A DNA stretch of 64,000 bases from Allomuricauda sp. TY007 (GTDB lineage: Bacteria; Bacteroidota; Bacteroidia; Flavobacteriales; Flavobacteriaceae): NCBI RefSeq assembly GCF_010468565.1, contig NZ_WUEG01000011.1:62001-126000 (forward strand), given 5' to 3'. Position 1 is the stretch's first letter. Every line of letters starts with the position of its first letter. The translations under genes were made by a program, and so were the position numbers. Shown here in pieces: positions 45,427-55,609 of the stretch. The notes below the pieces were generated by a model. It was not told where the DNA came from and searched no databases. It was given only the letters and a program-made list of their open reading frames with translations.

Positions 45427-46344
45427 ATGAACGTTTCAGATTTTATACATATTCTTCAAAATTCGAATGCCATCCTATCTCCCAAACAAACTAGGGAGTT
45501 GGAAGGCATTATTGAGGAATACCCTTATTTTCAGGCTGCTCGTGCCTTGCATTTAAAGGGACTTAAAAATCTGGATAGCTACAAATACAATAGTGCTTTA
45601 AAAGTAACCGCCGCCCACACAGCGGACAGGGATGTACTTTTTGATTATATCACTTCAAAAGAATTCATCCAGAACAATATTGCAGATGCCATTGCCGGCA
45701 GGGGATCAAAACTGGAGGACCAAGAAGCCGTTTCGGAGGAAATACGGCCCAATCCAAATGCGGCGAGTATGCTTTCGGAATCCAACGAACCTGCCCTGCC
45801 CCAAAATTTAAACGACGCAGAGCAAATTCTGAATCCAGAACTTTTCAAATCAAAAACCCCTGAAAAGCAAGCTGAAAAAGTTGAGGAAACCAAAAAGGAA
45901 CCGAATACTGATTTAAATTTGGGCAAACCCATCCCGTTCACCAAAAAGGAAAAACACTCCTTTACCGAATGGCTTCAATTGACCTCAACCTCGGAAGAAC
46001 CATCAGAAGAAAAGGAGAACAATGTAGACCATCAGGAAAAAAATGTGATGGACGAACTGGAGCGTAAAAAGAAATTTGAACTCCTGGATAAGTTTATCGA
46101 GAACAACCCCAAAATAGTTCCAAAGGAAAACAACCCAAAAGTCAATATAAAAGAGTCAACCAAAATCAACCAAAACGAGTTGATGACAGAGACCTTGGCC
46201 AAGGTTTATCTTGAACAGAAAAAGTATAAAAAAGCCATTCAAGCGTTTAAAATATTGAGTTTGAAATATCCAGAAAAAAGTGGTTTCTTTGCAGATCAAA
46301 TTCAGGCAGTGAAGAAACTGCAACAAGAAAAAGATAAGAAATGA
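45427..46344 (+). CDS. Uncharacterised cytoplasmic protein, TPR-like C-terminus
   Basis: 305 residues without signal or membrane segment. It opens with a conserved helical N-terminal part (MNVSDFIHILQNSNAILSPKQT). A long Lys/Glu-rich, probably disordered, middle (about 95-235) follows. The C-terminal 40 residues read TETLAKVYLEQKKYKKAIQAFKILSLKYPEKSGFFADQI, one clear tetratricopeptide repeat. The gene overlaps secG by 4 bases (ATGA), so coupling is likely. The position between lptE and secG is typical for the group; a role near protein export or envelope assembly is only inferred. Confidence 0.82.
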   Translation: MNVSDFIHILQNSNAILSPKQTRELEGIIEEYPYFQAARALHLKGLKNLDSYKYNSALKVTAAHTADRDVLFDYITSKEFIQNNIADAIAGRGSKLEDQEAVSEEIRPNPNAASMLSESNEPALPQNLNDAEQILNPELFKSKTPEKQAEKVEETKKEPNTDLNLGKPIPFTKKEKHSFTEWLQLTSTSEEPSEEKENNVDHQEKNVMDELERKKKFELLDKFIENNPKIVPKENNPKVNIKESTKINQNELMTETLAKVYLEQKKYKKAIQAFKILSLKYPEKSGFFADQIQAVKKLQQEKDKK

Positions 46345-46703
46345 GCACGTTTTCAATTTTTTTGGTACTGATAATTATCGTGTGCCTTTTGTTGGTCTTG
46401 GTCATTATGGTCCAAAATCCTAAAGGAGGTGGATTGTCCTCATCCTTTGGAGGAAGCGGCAACCAAGTTGTTGGTGGTGTAAAGAAGACGGGGGACTTTT
46501 TGGATAAAAGTACTTGGACCCTTGCCACATTATTGATTGTTTTGATTTTGCTTTCCAATGTTTCCTTAAAAGGAAATTATAGCCAAGCAGATTCCAAACT
46601 ACTTCAAGGCGACGATACGGAAATGCCAGAAACGGTTCCTGAGGAAGTACCAGAACAACTTCCACCAGCCGAAACCACAAGTCCAGTAGACACTATTGGA
46701 TAA
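46341..46703 (+). CDS. secG: Preprotein translocase subunit SecG
   Basis: 120 residues with two membrane helices (about 4-22 and 53-72) and the SecG loop motif QNPKGGGLSSSFGGSG. The C-terminal extension is acidic and proline-rich (about 85-120), longer than in E. coli SecG. It is part of the SecYEG channel. The gene overlaps the upstream TPR-like gene by 4 bases and is followed by a terminator. Confidence 0.93.
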   Translation: MSTFSIFLVLIIIVCLLLVLVIMVQNPKGGGLSSSFGGSGNQVVGGVKKTGDFLDKSTWTLATLLIVLILLSNVSLKGNYSQADSKLLQGDDTEMPETVPEEVPEQLPPAETTSPVDTIG

Positions 46704-46723
46704 TACAGAGTGACAAAGCATAG

Positions 46724-46759
46724 AAAAATGCCAGCTTGAAATGACAAGCTGGCATTTTT
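46724..46759 (+). terminator. Terminator after secG
   Basis: A perfect 15-base stem AAAAATGCCAGCTTG/CAAGCTGGCATTTTT with a six-base loop. The A/T ends give a T run on either strand. It separates the miaB-secG transcript from groES-groEL. Confidence 0.93.
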
Positions 46760-46786
46760 GTTTTCCATAATGTCAGTTTTTGTGCA

Positions 46787-46803
46787 TTGGCACAATTTCT
46801 GTC
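46787..46803 (+). promoter_or_regulatory. Possible sigma-54-like promoter upstream of groES
   Basis: TTGGCAC at 46787-46793 matches the -24 element of sigma-54 promoters exactly. The -12 position at the right spacing reads CTGTC where TTGCW is expected, so only part of the pattern is met. No TAnnTTTG box is seen before groES. It lies about 46 bases before the groES ATG. Treat as a weak candidate. Confidence 0.3.
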
Positions 46804-46849
46804 CTTTAGAATCAAGAATTTTTAAAACAAACACCTAAAAATTAAAAAT

Positions 46850-47128
46850 ATGGCTAAAGTAAATATCAAACCATTGGCAGACAGGGTTTTGATTGAGCCT
46901 CTACAGGCCGAGACCAAAACTGCCTCCGGTATCATCATTCCGGACACCGCTAAGGAAAAACCACAAAAAGGAACTGTTGTCGCCGTTGGCCCTGGAACCA
47001 AGGACGAAAAAGTTACCGTTAAAGAGGGTGATACCGTTCTTTATGGAAAATATGCCGGCACCGAGCTTAAGTTCGATGGTACCGACTATTTGATGATGCG
47101 CGAAAGCGATATTTTGGCAATAGTGTAA
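46850..47128 (+). CDS. groES: Co-chaperonin GroES
   Basis: 92 residues of standard length: [12 protein letters not shown] at the N-terminus, mobile loop [21 protein letters not shown] and [16 protein letters not shown] at the C-terminus. It caps the GroEL ring. A 101-base spacer with two hairpins separates it from groEL, while the two are expected to be cotranscribed. Confidence 0.98.
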   Translation: MAKVNIKPLADRVLIEPLQAETKTASGIIIPDTAKEKPQKGTVVAVGPGTKDEKVTVKEGDTVLYGKYAGTELKFDGTDYLMMRESDILAIV

Positions 47129-47134
47129 CCAACA

Positions 47135-48864
<1,730 letters not shown>

Positions 48865-48889
48865 TCATCCCGTTCGGATTAAAAATAGG

Positions 48890-48919
48890 AACGCCCCGAT
48901 TTGCATCGGGGCGTTTTCT
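48890..48919 (+). terminator. Terminator after groEL
   Basis: Stem AACGCCCCGAT/ATCGGGGCGTT (48890-48915) with a TTGC loop, followed by a T-rich stretch, 26 bases after the groEL stop. Confidence 0.92.
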
Positions 48920-48962
48920 TTTTATCTAGTTGAACGGTTCTTCGTAAGAACCTAAAACCAAG

Positions 48963-49058
48963 TTACTTCTTCTTACCAGTAGCTTGGGCAGTCTTCTTGG
49001 CAACGGGCTTTACAGCTTTTGCAGGAGATGACTTTCCGTTTGACTTTGCTTGTTTCAT
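48963..49058 (-). CDS. Possible 31-residue lysine-rich small protein
   Basis: Minus-strand frame from ATG 49058 to TAA 48963. It encodes 31 residues: MKQAKSNGKSSP, then AKAVKPVAKKT, then AQATGKKK. The composition (Lys, Ala, Pro) resembles the histone-H1-like tails found in bacterial DNA-binding proteins. A TACATTTA string, one base off the -7 consensus, occurs upstream on the same strand. It is alone between the groEL terminator and the metal-resistance block. Real expression is plausible but unproven. Confidence 0.45.
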   Translation of the reverse strand: MKQAKSNGKSSPAKAVKPVAKKTAQATGKKK

Positions 49059-49144
49059 CGGTCAATAATTTAAAAACCGAAGTAAATGTATTTCAGATTT
49101 GAATCCGTAGATTTTATTTGGCTAAACATTAACTAAAATAAAAA

Positions 49145-50896
49145 TCAGTCGATTGTACCTACCACGCTACCGCAGGTGAGCATGGCATCTCCATAGTAGG
49201 GATTTCGGATTTCTTCCTCCAAACTAAGCCAATTGGCACCCTTGTCGTTATTGGCCATAGGGCAATGTTGCACATAGAGTTTTGAATCTAAACCTTGCAT
49301 TTGTTGACCAATTTGAATCATGTTCTCGGAAAACGGGACAAATACTTCGCGCTGACCTTCTAAGCTAGTTTTGGTGGCCAATTCGTTTAATTGTTTCTCC
49401 AATTGTGAGATGTGGCTTTTACCCATATCGTCCATCTGTAGCCCAGAAATGTTTGATGCCATACCCACGGCACTTTTTGCCAATGTTTGCGTTTTCTCCT
49501 GATCTGATGCAACCAAGGCATCTTTCAAATTAAGATAAACCTCTAAAAGTTCACTGAACTTTGTTTCTGCTTCTTTAGAGAATTCCATTTTCATGGTACT
49601 TCCCATTTTAGTATGTCCACCATGACCCATTTGCATTTCCTCTCCCTCTTGATTCATCATGGATTTTTTACCCTGTAACTGCGCCGCTGCATCTACCGTA
49701 AAAGTTCCCTTGGCCACGACCAAATCACCAGACGTTAACCCAGCATTGACGACATAGCTGCCATTCATCAAATTTCCGAGTTCCACTTCCCGCATTTCAA
49801 AAACGGTATTGCTTGTATTTGGTTGCACATAGACCAAAGAACGCTTTCCTGTCCATAAAACTGCACTCTCGGGTATTGTCAATGCTTCATCTTGACTACC
49901 TGAAATTTCAACCTCAGCCTGTACAAACATACCCGGTTTTAGCAATCCCTTTTTGTTGTCAAGTTCTGCACGTACCTCCAATGTTCTTGTGTCCTTGTTC
50001 AGTGTAGGAGCTACAAAGGAAACTTTTGCCGGGAATGTCTGGTTGGGATAGGATTTGGTGGTAACCTCCAGTGTCTGACCTTCCTTAAACAGCCTTAATT
50101 GGTTTTCATAAGCATCAAAAATGGCCCAAACGGAATTCAAATTGACTACTTTCACCAAAGGTGAACCTGTTTTGATGTAATCCCCTTCTTCCACCATGAT
50201 CTCGGAAATCACACCACCTACATTGGCATATACCGGAAAGTTTTCCAGTACTTGACCTGAGCTTTCGATTTCGTTGATTTGGGCATCGGACAACTTCCAC
50301 AGTTTTAATTTATTACGGACCGCTTTGTACAACTGAGGTTGGGATTCCTTCAAATTGGCAGCGGTCAACAATTCCTGTTGGGCCGAAACCAAGGCTGGGG
50401 CATAAATCGTGGCCATCTTTTGGCCTTTTCGCACCGCTTCGCCTTCAAAATTGACATAAATTCGTTCTATCCTGCCATCAAAATAGGCAGATTGCACCGC
50501 ATCCGACTCTTGGTTGATCGCCACTTTTCCCGAAACTTTAACATGGTCTCCGCTATCGGCCCCAGAACCGACCATTACGGTTTCCACACCGGCCAATACC
50601 ATGGCATTCTCCGTCATTTTAATCTGGTTGGCCATAAGGCCTTCCCCTGCATTATCTGCCGGAATCAAATCCATTCCGCATATAGGACAGGAACCTGGTT
50701 CCGGTTGCATGATCTGCGGGTGCATGGAACAGGTCCACATTTCGCTTTCGTCTTTAGTGGAATGGTCGTGGCCGTTTGACATATCCGAAGCATCTTTGCT
50801 GGGCATTGACGCTTCCGAAGAGCCACTAAAAATCAGCCAACCACCAAGCATTCCCACCAGGACTGCAATGGCGATATATATAATATTCTTATTCAT
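49145..50896 (-). CDS. CusB-type periplasmic adaptor with metal-binding and DUF3347 domains
   Basis: 583 residues from ATG 50896 (MNKNIIYIAIAVLVG); a TTG at 50902 is also in frame. Domain order: membrane anchor (about 5-24), His/Met-rich linker, heavy-metal-binding domain WTCSMHPQI...GSCPICGMDL (54-77), barrel-sandwich and beta-barrel domains of RND adaptors, and a C-terminal DUF3347-like domain (about 440-583) with QHCPMANN. This is the CusB plan: it passes Cu(I)/Ag(I) to the CusA pump. It is the last gene of the metal block, separated from cusA/cusC-like genes by copA and others. Confidence 0.92.
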   Translation of the reverse strand: MNKNIIYIAIAVLVGMLGGWLIFSGSSEASMPSKDASDMSNGHDHSTKDESEMWTCSMHPQIMQPEPGSCPICGMDLIPADNAGEGLMANQIKMTENAMVLAGVETVMVGSGADSGDHVKVSGKVAINQESDAVQSAYFDGRIERIYVNFEGEAVRKGQKMATIYAPALVSAQQELLTAANLKESQPQLYKAVRNKLKLWKLSDAQINEIESSGQVLENFPVYANVGGVISEIMVEEGDYIKTGSPLVKVVNLNSVWAIFDAYENQLRLFKEGQTLEVTTKSYPNQTFPAKVSFVAPTLNKDTRTLEVRAELDNKKGLLKPGMFVQAEVEISGSQDEALTIPESAVLWTGKRSLVYVQPNTSNTVFEMREVELGNLMNGSYVVNAGLTSGDLVVAKGTFTVDAAAQLQGKKSMMNQEGEEMQMGHGGHTKMGSTMKMEFSKEAETKFSELLEVYLNLKDALVASDQEKTQTLAKSAVGMASNISGLQMDDMGKSHISQLEKQLNELATKTSLEGQREVFVPFSENMIQIGQQMQGLDSKLYVQHCPMANNDKGANWLSLEEEIRNPYYGDAMLTCGSVVGTID

Positions 50897-50902
50897 AAGC
50901 AA

Positions 50903-51382
50903 TTATTTTTTGTTCTGTAATCGTTCGATCATTTTTTTCATTTCAACAATCTCTCTACGCTGAGCCTCAATGATTTCCTCTGCCAGCTCCTTTACCTCGG
51001 GGTCTTTGATGTCTGCACGTTCACTGGTCAATATGGCGATGGAATGGTGCGGTATCATTGCCTTCATCCATAATACGTCGCCTACCGTAGATTTTTGGTC
51101 GCGTACAAGGAATAGGGATCCAAAAAACAAGACCAAACTTCCTAACAATATGGCCATATTCTTTTTCTTGTCGGTGTACATTTTGCGCATAAAGAACCAC
51201 ATTATGACTGCCATTGTTGCTATTCCCAAACAGACCATATAGAATCGCGTTAAACTGAACCATACGTGGTCGAATTTATAGGTGTTGAGGTACATTGTGA
51301 TGTACATTGTCACGAAAGAGCAGGCTAACATAATAAAGAAGGTTTTGTAATTTCCTTTTTTTGAGTGCTTTGGGTTTTCCAT
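50903..51382 (-). CDS. DUF305-containing membrane protein
   Basis: 159 residues. Three hydrophobic segments lie in the first ~95 residues, followed by a DUF305 domain with its core MIPHHSIAILTSERADI and a charged helix EIIEAQRREIVEMKKMIERL. DUF305 proteins are frequent in copper-resistance loci; the His pair and Met are plausible copper ligands. The gene sits 6 bases before the adaptor gene, in the same operon. Confidence 0.88.
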   Translation of the reverse strand: MENPKHSKKGNYKTFFIMLACSFVTMYITMYLNTYKFDHVWFSLTRFYMVCLGIATMAVIMWFFMRKMYTDKKKNMAILLGSLVLFFGSLFLVRDQKSTVGDVLWMKAMIPHHSIAILTSERADIKDPEVKELAEEIIEAQRREIVEMKKMIERLQNKK

Positions 51383-51401
51383 GATCTTAAAATTTTAGTG
51401 T

Positions 51402-52109
51402 TTATTGTTTCCTTTTTTTTAGTTTTCGAACTGTGGGCGAGCTGATGTACCATAACAGGAAACCGCTCAACACGGTAATCAGCCCCAAAAGGGAAAATAC
51501 CCGAAGCAAAGTGGTATTAAAATCATCACGACTTTCGTAATCCATGGTGTGGGTCATCCACAAAAAGTCGAACCAACGCCAGTTCCGGTGCCTCACAGTT
51601 TGAAACGATCCATCGGCCACCGAGACATAGGCCTTAATGTTTTCGGGCGAATCATATGAAATCACATAAGCGGGCAATTTCCTTTCCCGATACTCGTGAT
51701 GCTTATCGGTCTTGTCGATTACCTCAACTCCTCTGACTTTTAAATCCGATGACATTTGACGCCCAGCAACAGCTAGAGCTTCTTGTTCTGAAATCCCTTT
51801 TTTAAGGCTACCGCTTTCGGCATCCACCAAATATTCATTATTGATCCAATAGTAAGGTTTGCCTGCAATTTCCTTTAGGCTCAACGAACTTATTTTAGCG
51901 GGTATATCAATTTGCGACAACCCGATGAGCCCATCAAAGGACGCTGGCTCATAATCCATGTTTCTATAATGATCTCCATGGATTTCATCAATATCGGTCC
52001 AGCTAAAATATAATCCACTGGCTGTCCACATGATGAATTGAATGCCCAAAAATATTCCCAAATACCTATGGGCCTTTCTAATTTTAACCGCTGTTGTTCG
52101 TTTTACCAT
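51402..52109 (-). CDS. PepSY-domain membrane protein
   Basis: 235 residues from ATG 52109 (MVKRTTAVKIRKAHRYLG), 7 bases after the copA stop; an upstream ATG at 52151 would overlap copA by 35 bases. The protein has two membrane segments (about 16-36 and 205-225) and a periplasmic region with PepSY-like stretches (YRNWRW-type motif RHRNWRWFDFLWMTHTMDY). PepSY-TM proteins often take part in metal or cytochrome reductive steps; here the neighbours suggest copper homeostasis, by inference. Confidence 0.85.
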   Translation of the reverse strand: MVKRTTAVKIRKAHRYLGIFLGIQFIMWTASGLYFSWTDIDEIHGDHYRNMDYEPASFDGLIGLSQIDIPAKISSLSLKEIAGKPYYWINNEYLVDAESGSLKKGISEQEALAVAGRQMSSDLKVRGVEVIDKTDKHHEYRERKLPAYVISYDSPENIKAYVSVADGSFQTVRHRNWRWFDFLWMTHTMDYESRDDFNTTLLRVFSLLGLITVLSGFLLWYISSPTVRKLKKRKQ

Positions 52110-52116
52110 TTCGTTC

Positions 52117-54615
52117 TTAGTCGATTGATTTAGTTCGTAATCGTAATGCATTGGCTATAACCGACACCGAGCTAAAGCTCATGGCCAGGGCCGCGATCAT
52201 GGGCGAAAGCAAAATCCCGAAAAAGGGATAGAGCACACCTGCTGCCACTGGCACACCAATGGTGTTGTATATCAATGCAAAAAATAGGTTCTGTTTTATG
52301 TTTTTCATCACGGCCTCACTAAGGTTCCTTGCTTTTACAATGCCGTGCAGGTCACCTTTCACTAAAGTGATCATGGCACTTTCAATGGCCACATCGGTGC
52401 CCGTACCCATGGCAATACCCAAATCGCTTTTGGCCAATGCAGGGGCATCGTTGATTCCATCCCCGGCCATGGCGACCACTTTGCCGTTGTTTTGAAGCTG
52501 TTCCACTTCCTTCATTTTATCCTCGGGCAAGGTTTCGGCCTTAAAATCATCCAAATGTAATTCGCCAGCTACTGCTTTTGCGGTGGTGGCATTGTCTCCC
52601 GTAAGCATGATCACCTTTATCCCCTTATCCTGAATTGCTTTGATGGCCTTGGCACTTGTATCCTTGATTTTATCACCAATGGCCACAAAACCGTGACATT
52701 TACCATCAATGGCCAAATAAGAAACCGTTTTACCTTTCTCTTGTGCTTTTTTGACTTTCTCTCTCATATCATCAGAGATGTCAACATTGGCTTTTTCCAT
52801 CAATTTGATGTTCCCCAAAAGAATTTTAGAATCCTTGATCTTGCCTTCAACACCCATACCCGTCACAGCATTGAAAGATTCTGTTTTCAGAATTTTGACA
52901 CCTTTCTCTTTACCATATTTTACCGTGGCTTGTGCCAAAGGGTGTTCGCTATTGGCATTTACCGACACTAGATATTGCAGCAATTTTTCTTCTGAATATT
53001 CATCTGAAAACACCTCTAAATGATCAAAAGTAGGCTTGCCTTCGGTAATGGTTCCTGTTTTATCAATGATCAGGGTGTCCACATCGGCCATTTTCTCCAA
53101 GGCTTCGGCATTTTTGATCAACACCCCATTTTGGGCACCTTTTCCCACCCCTACCATTACGGACATGGGTGTGGCGAGCCCGAGTGCACATGGACAAGCA
53201 ATAATCAATACGGCAATCGCATTGATCAAAGCGTAAACATAGGTTGGCTGTGGACCCCATATCGCCCAAACTGCGAATGTCAAAATAGAAATAATGACAA
53301 CTGCTGGCACAAAATAGGCGGATACTTTGTCGGCTAAATTCTGAATGGGCGCTCGGCTTCGGCTTGCTTCGTTCACCATATTGATGATTTGCGAAAGCAG
53401 CGTATCACTGCCCACTTTTTCAGCCTTCATCAAAAAACTTTGATTCCCATTAATGGTACCGCTACTTACTGTATCTTCAACTCCTTTTTCAACTGGAATG
53501 GGCTCTCCTGTAATCATGGATTCATCCACGGAAGTTTCTCCCTCGGTAATAATTCCATCCACGGGAATTTTTTCTCCAGGTTTTACACGTAGGATATCAT
53601 TCTTTTCAATATCATCAATGCTTACCTCTATTTCTTCTCCATCTACTACCTTGATAGCTTTATTGGGAGCCAATTTCAACAATTCCTTAACGGCATTATT
53701 GGTTTTGCTGTGTGCCCTTGCCTCCAGCAATTGTCCCAAAAGCACCAAGGTTAGGATTACGGTCGCTGCCTCAAAATAGACATGTACCGCACCGGATTCA
53801 CCTTTAAATTGATCGGGGAAGAATCCTGGAAACAACAATCCCAACACACTAAACACAAATGCAACCCCCGCACCAATACCTATCAAGGTAAACATATTCA
53901 GGTTCCATGTTTTAATGCTTCGGTACGCTCGTTCAAAAAACATCCAAGTTGCATAAAAAACCACAGGTATAGACAATGCAAATTGTACCCAATTCCAATA
54001 TTTGGGAGCCATTACCTGATGCAGTGGATTGTTGGGAACCATATCGCTCATGGCAATCAGGAAAATGGGCAAGGTAAAGGCAAGGGCAATCCAAAACCTT
54101 TTAAGCAGCTTTTTATATGTTTTTTCCTCAGCGCTGGCTTCGGGTTCTTTGGGCACCAAGTCCATTCCACATTTTGGACAGGAACCGGGGCCATCTTCCA
54201 CCACTTCAGGGTGCATGGGACACGTCCATTGTTGTTTGGAGCTCGTAGACGTATTTTGTTCCTCCACCAAGTCCATTCCGCAAACGGGGCAATCCCCTGG
54301 TTTATCGTAGGTTTTGTCACCTTCGCATTGCATGGGGCAATAAAAGGTACCGTTCCCATTGGAAACAGGTTGTTCCTCTTTCTTCTTTGGTTGATGGTGG
54401 TGTCCCTCGGGATGAATAGTGTAACCGCCCCCATCTTGTTCCAAGGCTTCCTTGAACTTTTCAATTGGAATGTGTTCCTCCATCTGGATTACAGCTTCAG
54501 CTTTTTCCAGGTTTACCTCAACTGAGTTAACCCCGTCCACTTTGGACAATGTTTGTTCAACATGATTTCTACAGCCGTTACAGCTCATTCCGCGTATGTG
54601 ATAGGTATGCTTCAT
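52117..54615 (-). CDS. copA: Copper-type P-type ATPase with HMA and two HMBD modules
   Basis: 832 residues. The HMA domain has GMSCNGC (9-15). A His/Lys-rich linker is followed by two heavy-metal-binding modules: FYCPMQCEG...CPVCGMDL (91-116) and WTCPMHPEV...CPKCGMDL (130-153). The P1B ATPase core has the copper-selective CPC motif [12 protein letters not shown], the phosphorylation site DKTGT, the TGES-equivalent MITGEP and [10 protein letters not shown]. It exports Cu(I) from the cytoplasm. A TAnnTTTG-type box on the minus strand at 54633-54640 suggests its own promoter with a short leader. Confidence 0.96.
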   Translation of the reverse strand: MKHTYHIRGMSCNGCRNHVEQTLSKVDGVNSVEVNLEKAEAVIQMEEHIPIEKFKEALEQDGGGYTIHPEGHHHQPKKKEEQPVSNGNGTFYCPMQCEGDKTYDKPGDCPVCGMDLVEEQNTSTSSKQQWTCPMHPEVVEDGPGSCPKCGMDLVPKEPEASAEEKTYKKLLKRFWIALAFTLPIFLIAMSDMVPNNPLHQVMAPKYWNWVQFALSIPVVFYATWMFFERAYRSIKTWNLNMFTLIGIGAGVAFVFSVLGLLFPGFFPDQFKGESGAVHVYFEAATVILTLVLLGQLLEARAHSKTNNAVKELLKLAPNKAIKVVDGEEIEVSIDDIEKNDILRVKPGEKIPVDGIITEGETSVDESMITGEPIPVEKGVEDTVSSGTINGNQSFLMKAEKVGSDTLLSQIINMVNEASRSRAPIQNLADKVSAYFVPAVVIISILTFAVWAIWGPQPTYVYALINAIAVLIIACPCALGLATPMSVMVGVGKGAQNGVLIKNAEALEKMADVDTLIIDKTGTITEGKPTFDHLEVFSDEYSEEKLLQYLVSVNANSEHPLAQATVKYGKEKGVKILKTESFNAVTGMGVEGKIKDSKILLGNIKLMEKANVDISDDMREKVKKAQEKGKTVSYLAIDGKCHGFVAIGDKIKDTSAKAIKAIQDKGIKVIMLTGDNATTAKAVAGELHLDDFKAETLPEDKMKEVEQLQNNGKVVAMAGDGINDAPALAKSDLGIAMGTGTDVAIESAMITLVKGDLHGIVKARNLSEAVMKNIKQNLFFALIYNTIGVPVAAGVLYPFFGILLSPMIAALAMSFSSVSVIANALRLRTKSID

Positions 54616-54632
54616 CTTGTTTGTTTTTTATT

Positions 54633-54640
54633 CAAAACTA
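54633..54640 (-). promoter_or_regulatory. -7 promoter box of copA
   Basis: On the minus strand TAGTTTTG matches TAnnTTTG, 17 bases before the copA ATG. The nearest TTG upstream is 26 bases away, rather far for a -33 element. It suggests that copA and the genes after it can be transcribed separately from the cusA-side genes. Confidence 0.4.
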
Positions 54641-54682
54641 GCTGAAAACCAGTTGGAAGCTTTTTACAATTCTGGATGTCTT

Positions 54683-55234
54683 TTATACAATTTCATCCAA
54701 AGGCTTCCGATTCCAATCTTGTACTTTTCGATATTCGCTCATGGACATTCCCGTTATCGATTTAAATTGTTTGGCCAAATGGCTGCTGCTTTTATAATTC
54801 AAATCGTAAGCGATCTCCGAAAATGTTTTGGTCTCCATCTGAATTTCTTCCTTTACCCTTTCAATTTTTAAAAGGATGAAATACTTTTCGATGGTAAGTC
54901 CTTCTTTGGCACTGAACATCTTGCTAAGCGCCGAATAATCTTTGTTCATTTTTTCTGATAGATATTTCGAGAGATTCTGGCGCAAATCATTATTCACGGC
55001 ATTGATCAAATGTTTTTTAATGTCAACTATGTGGCTGTCATTTACATCCTCGATCAATTCAAAACCATTTTTCACCAAAATCTCCCGAATATGCTTCATT
55101 TGTTCTTGGGCCCCATCAGAAAATTGAACCTCTCCCAAGTCCATATGTACCACCTCGATGCCAGCATTCCGAAACTCTTGCTTCAGAACACCTTTACACC
55201 TGTCGCAAACCATATTTTTTACTTTGATGTGCAT
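54683..55234 (-). CDS. AraC-family regulator with N-terminal CxxC metal-binding-like domain
   Basis: 183 residues from ATG 55234 (MHIKVKNMVCDRCKGV); the open frame continues upstream but 55234 gives the natural domain start. The first ~75 residues resemble a heavy-metal-associated ferredoxin-like fold with CDRC (10-13) and ILVKNGFELIED near the end. The C-terminal half is an AraC/XylS double HTH (KTFSEIAYDLNYKSSSHLAKQFKSITG). The position between the metal-binding lipoprotein and copA makes it the likely local regulator that senses Cu or a similar ion directly. Confidence 0.85.
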   Translation of the reverse strand: MHIKVKNMVCDRCKGVLKQEFRNAGIEVVHMDLGEVQFSDGAQEQMKHIREILVKNGFELIEDVNDSHIVDIKKHLINAVNNDLRQNLSKYLSEKMNKDYSALSKMFSAKEGLTIEKYFILLKIERVKEEIQMETKTFSEIAYDLNYKSSSHLAKQFKSITGMSMSEYRKVQDWNRKPLDEIV

Positions 55235-55257
55235 CGTTGGTACAATTCTAATTTTGA

Positions 55258-55593
55258 TTAATTGTGTGTATGTCCGTCTGCCATGTGCTCCTCGTTCAGC
55301 ACATAGGTCATCCCGCAAACAGGGCATTTGCCCTCTTCATCACTTCCACTACCCTCACAGTGCATTGGGCAAACATATGTAGAGGTATACTCTTTGCCCT
55401 CCATTTTGGCAGTTTCCATGCCTTCCATATCATGATCTTCATGATCCATGTTTTCCATGTCATGACCTTCGTGTTCCATCGTCGCTTCGGTCGATGTATC
55501 TTTTGCTTCCTCGGTTTTTCCCTTGCACGATACGGTAAGCACCAATACTGAAGCAAATGCGATTCCAATAATTGTTTTAATGTTTGTTCTCAT
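55258..55593 (-). CDS. Heavy-metal-binding lipoprotein
   Basis: 111 residues with signal peptide and lipobox LTVSC (Cys23). A His/Met/Glu-rich stretch follows (MEHEGHDMENMDHEDHDMEG), then a heavy-metal-binding module YVCPMHCEG...GKCPVCGM, and a His-rich end. It is likely a periplasmic or outer-membrane copper sponge or donor. It lies 16 bases after the CusC-type gene and 23 bases before the regulator. Confidence 0.9.
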   Translation of the reverse strand: MRTNIKTIIGIAFASVLVLTVSCKGKTEEAKDTSTEATMEHEGHDMENMDHEDHDMEGMETAKMEGKEYTSTYVCPMHCEGSGSDEEGKCPVCGMTYVLNEEHMADGHTHN

Positions 55594-55609
55594 TTTTGAT
55601 AGATTAAAT

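Noticed and set aside
53782..54525. 247-codon plus-strand frame opposite copA
   Set aside because: Antisense to copA; no signal, no domain, and composition as expected for a reverse-frame artefact.
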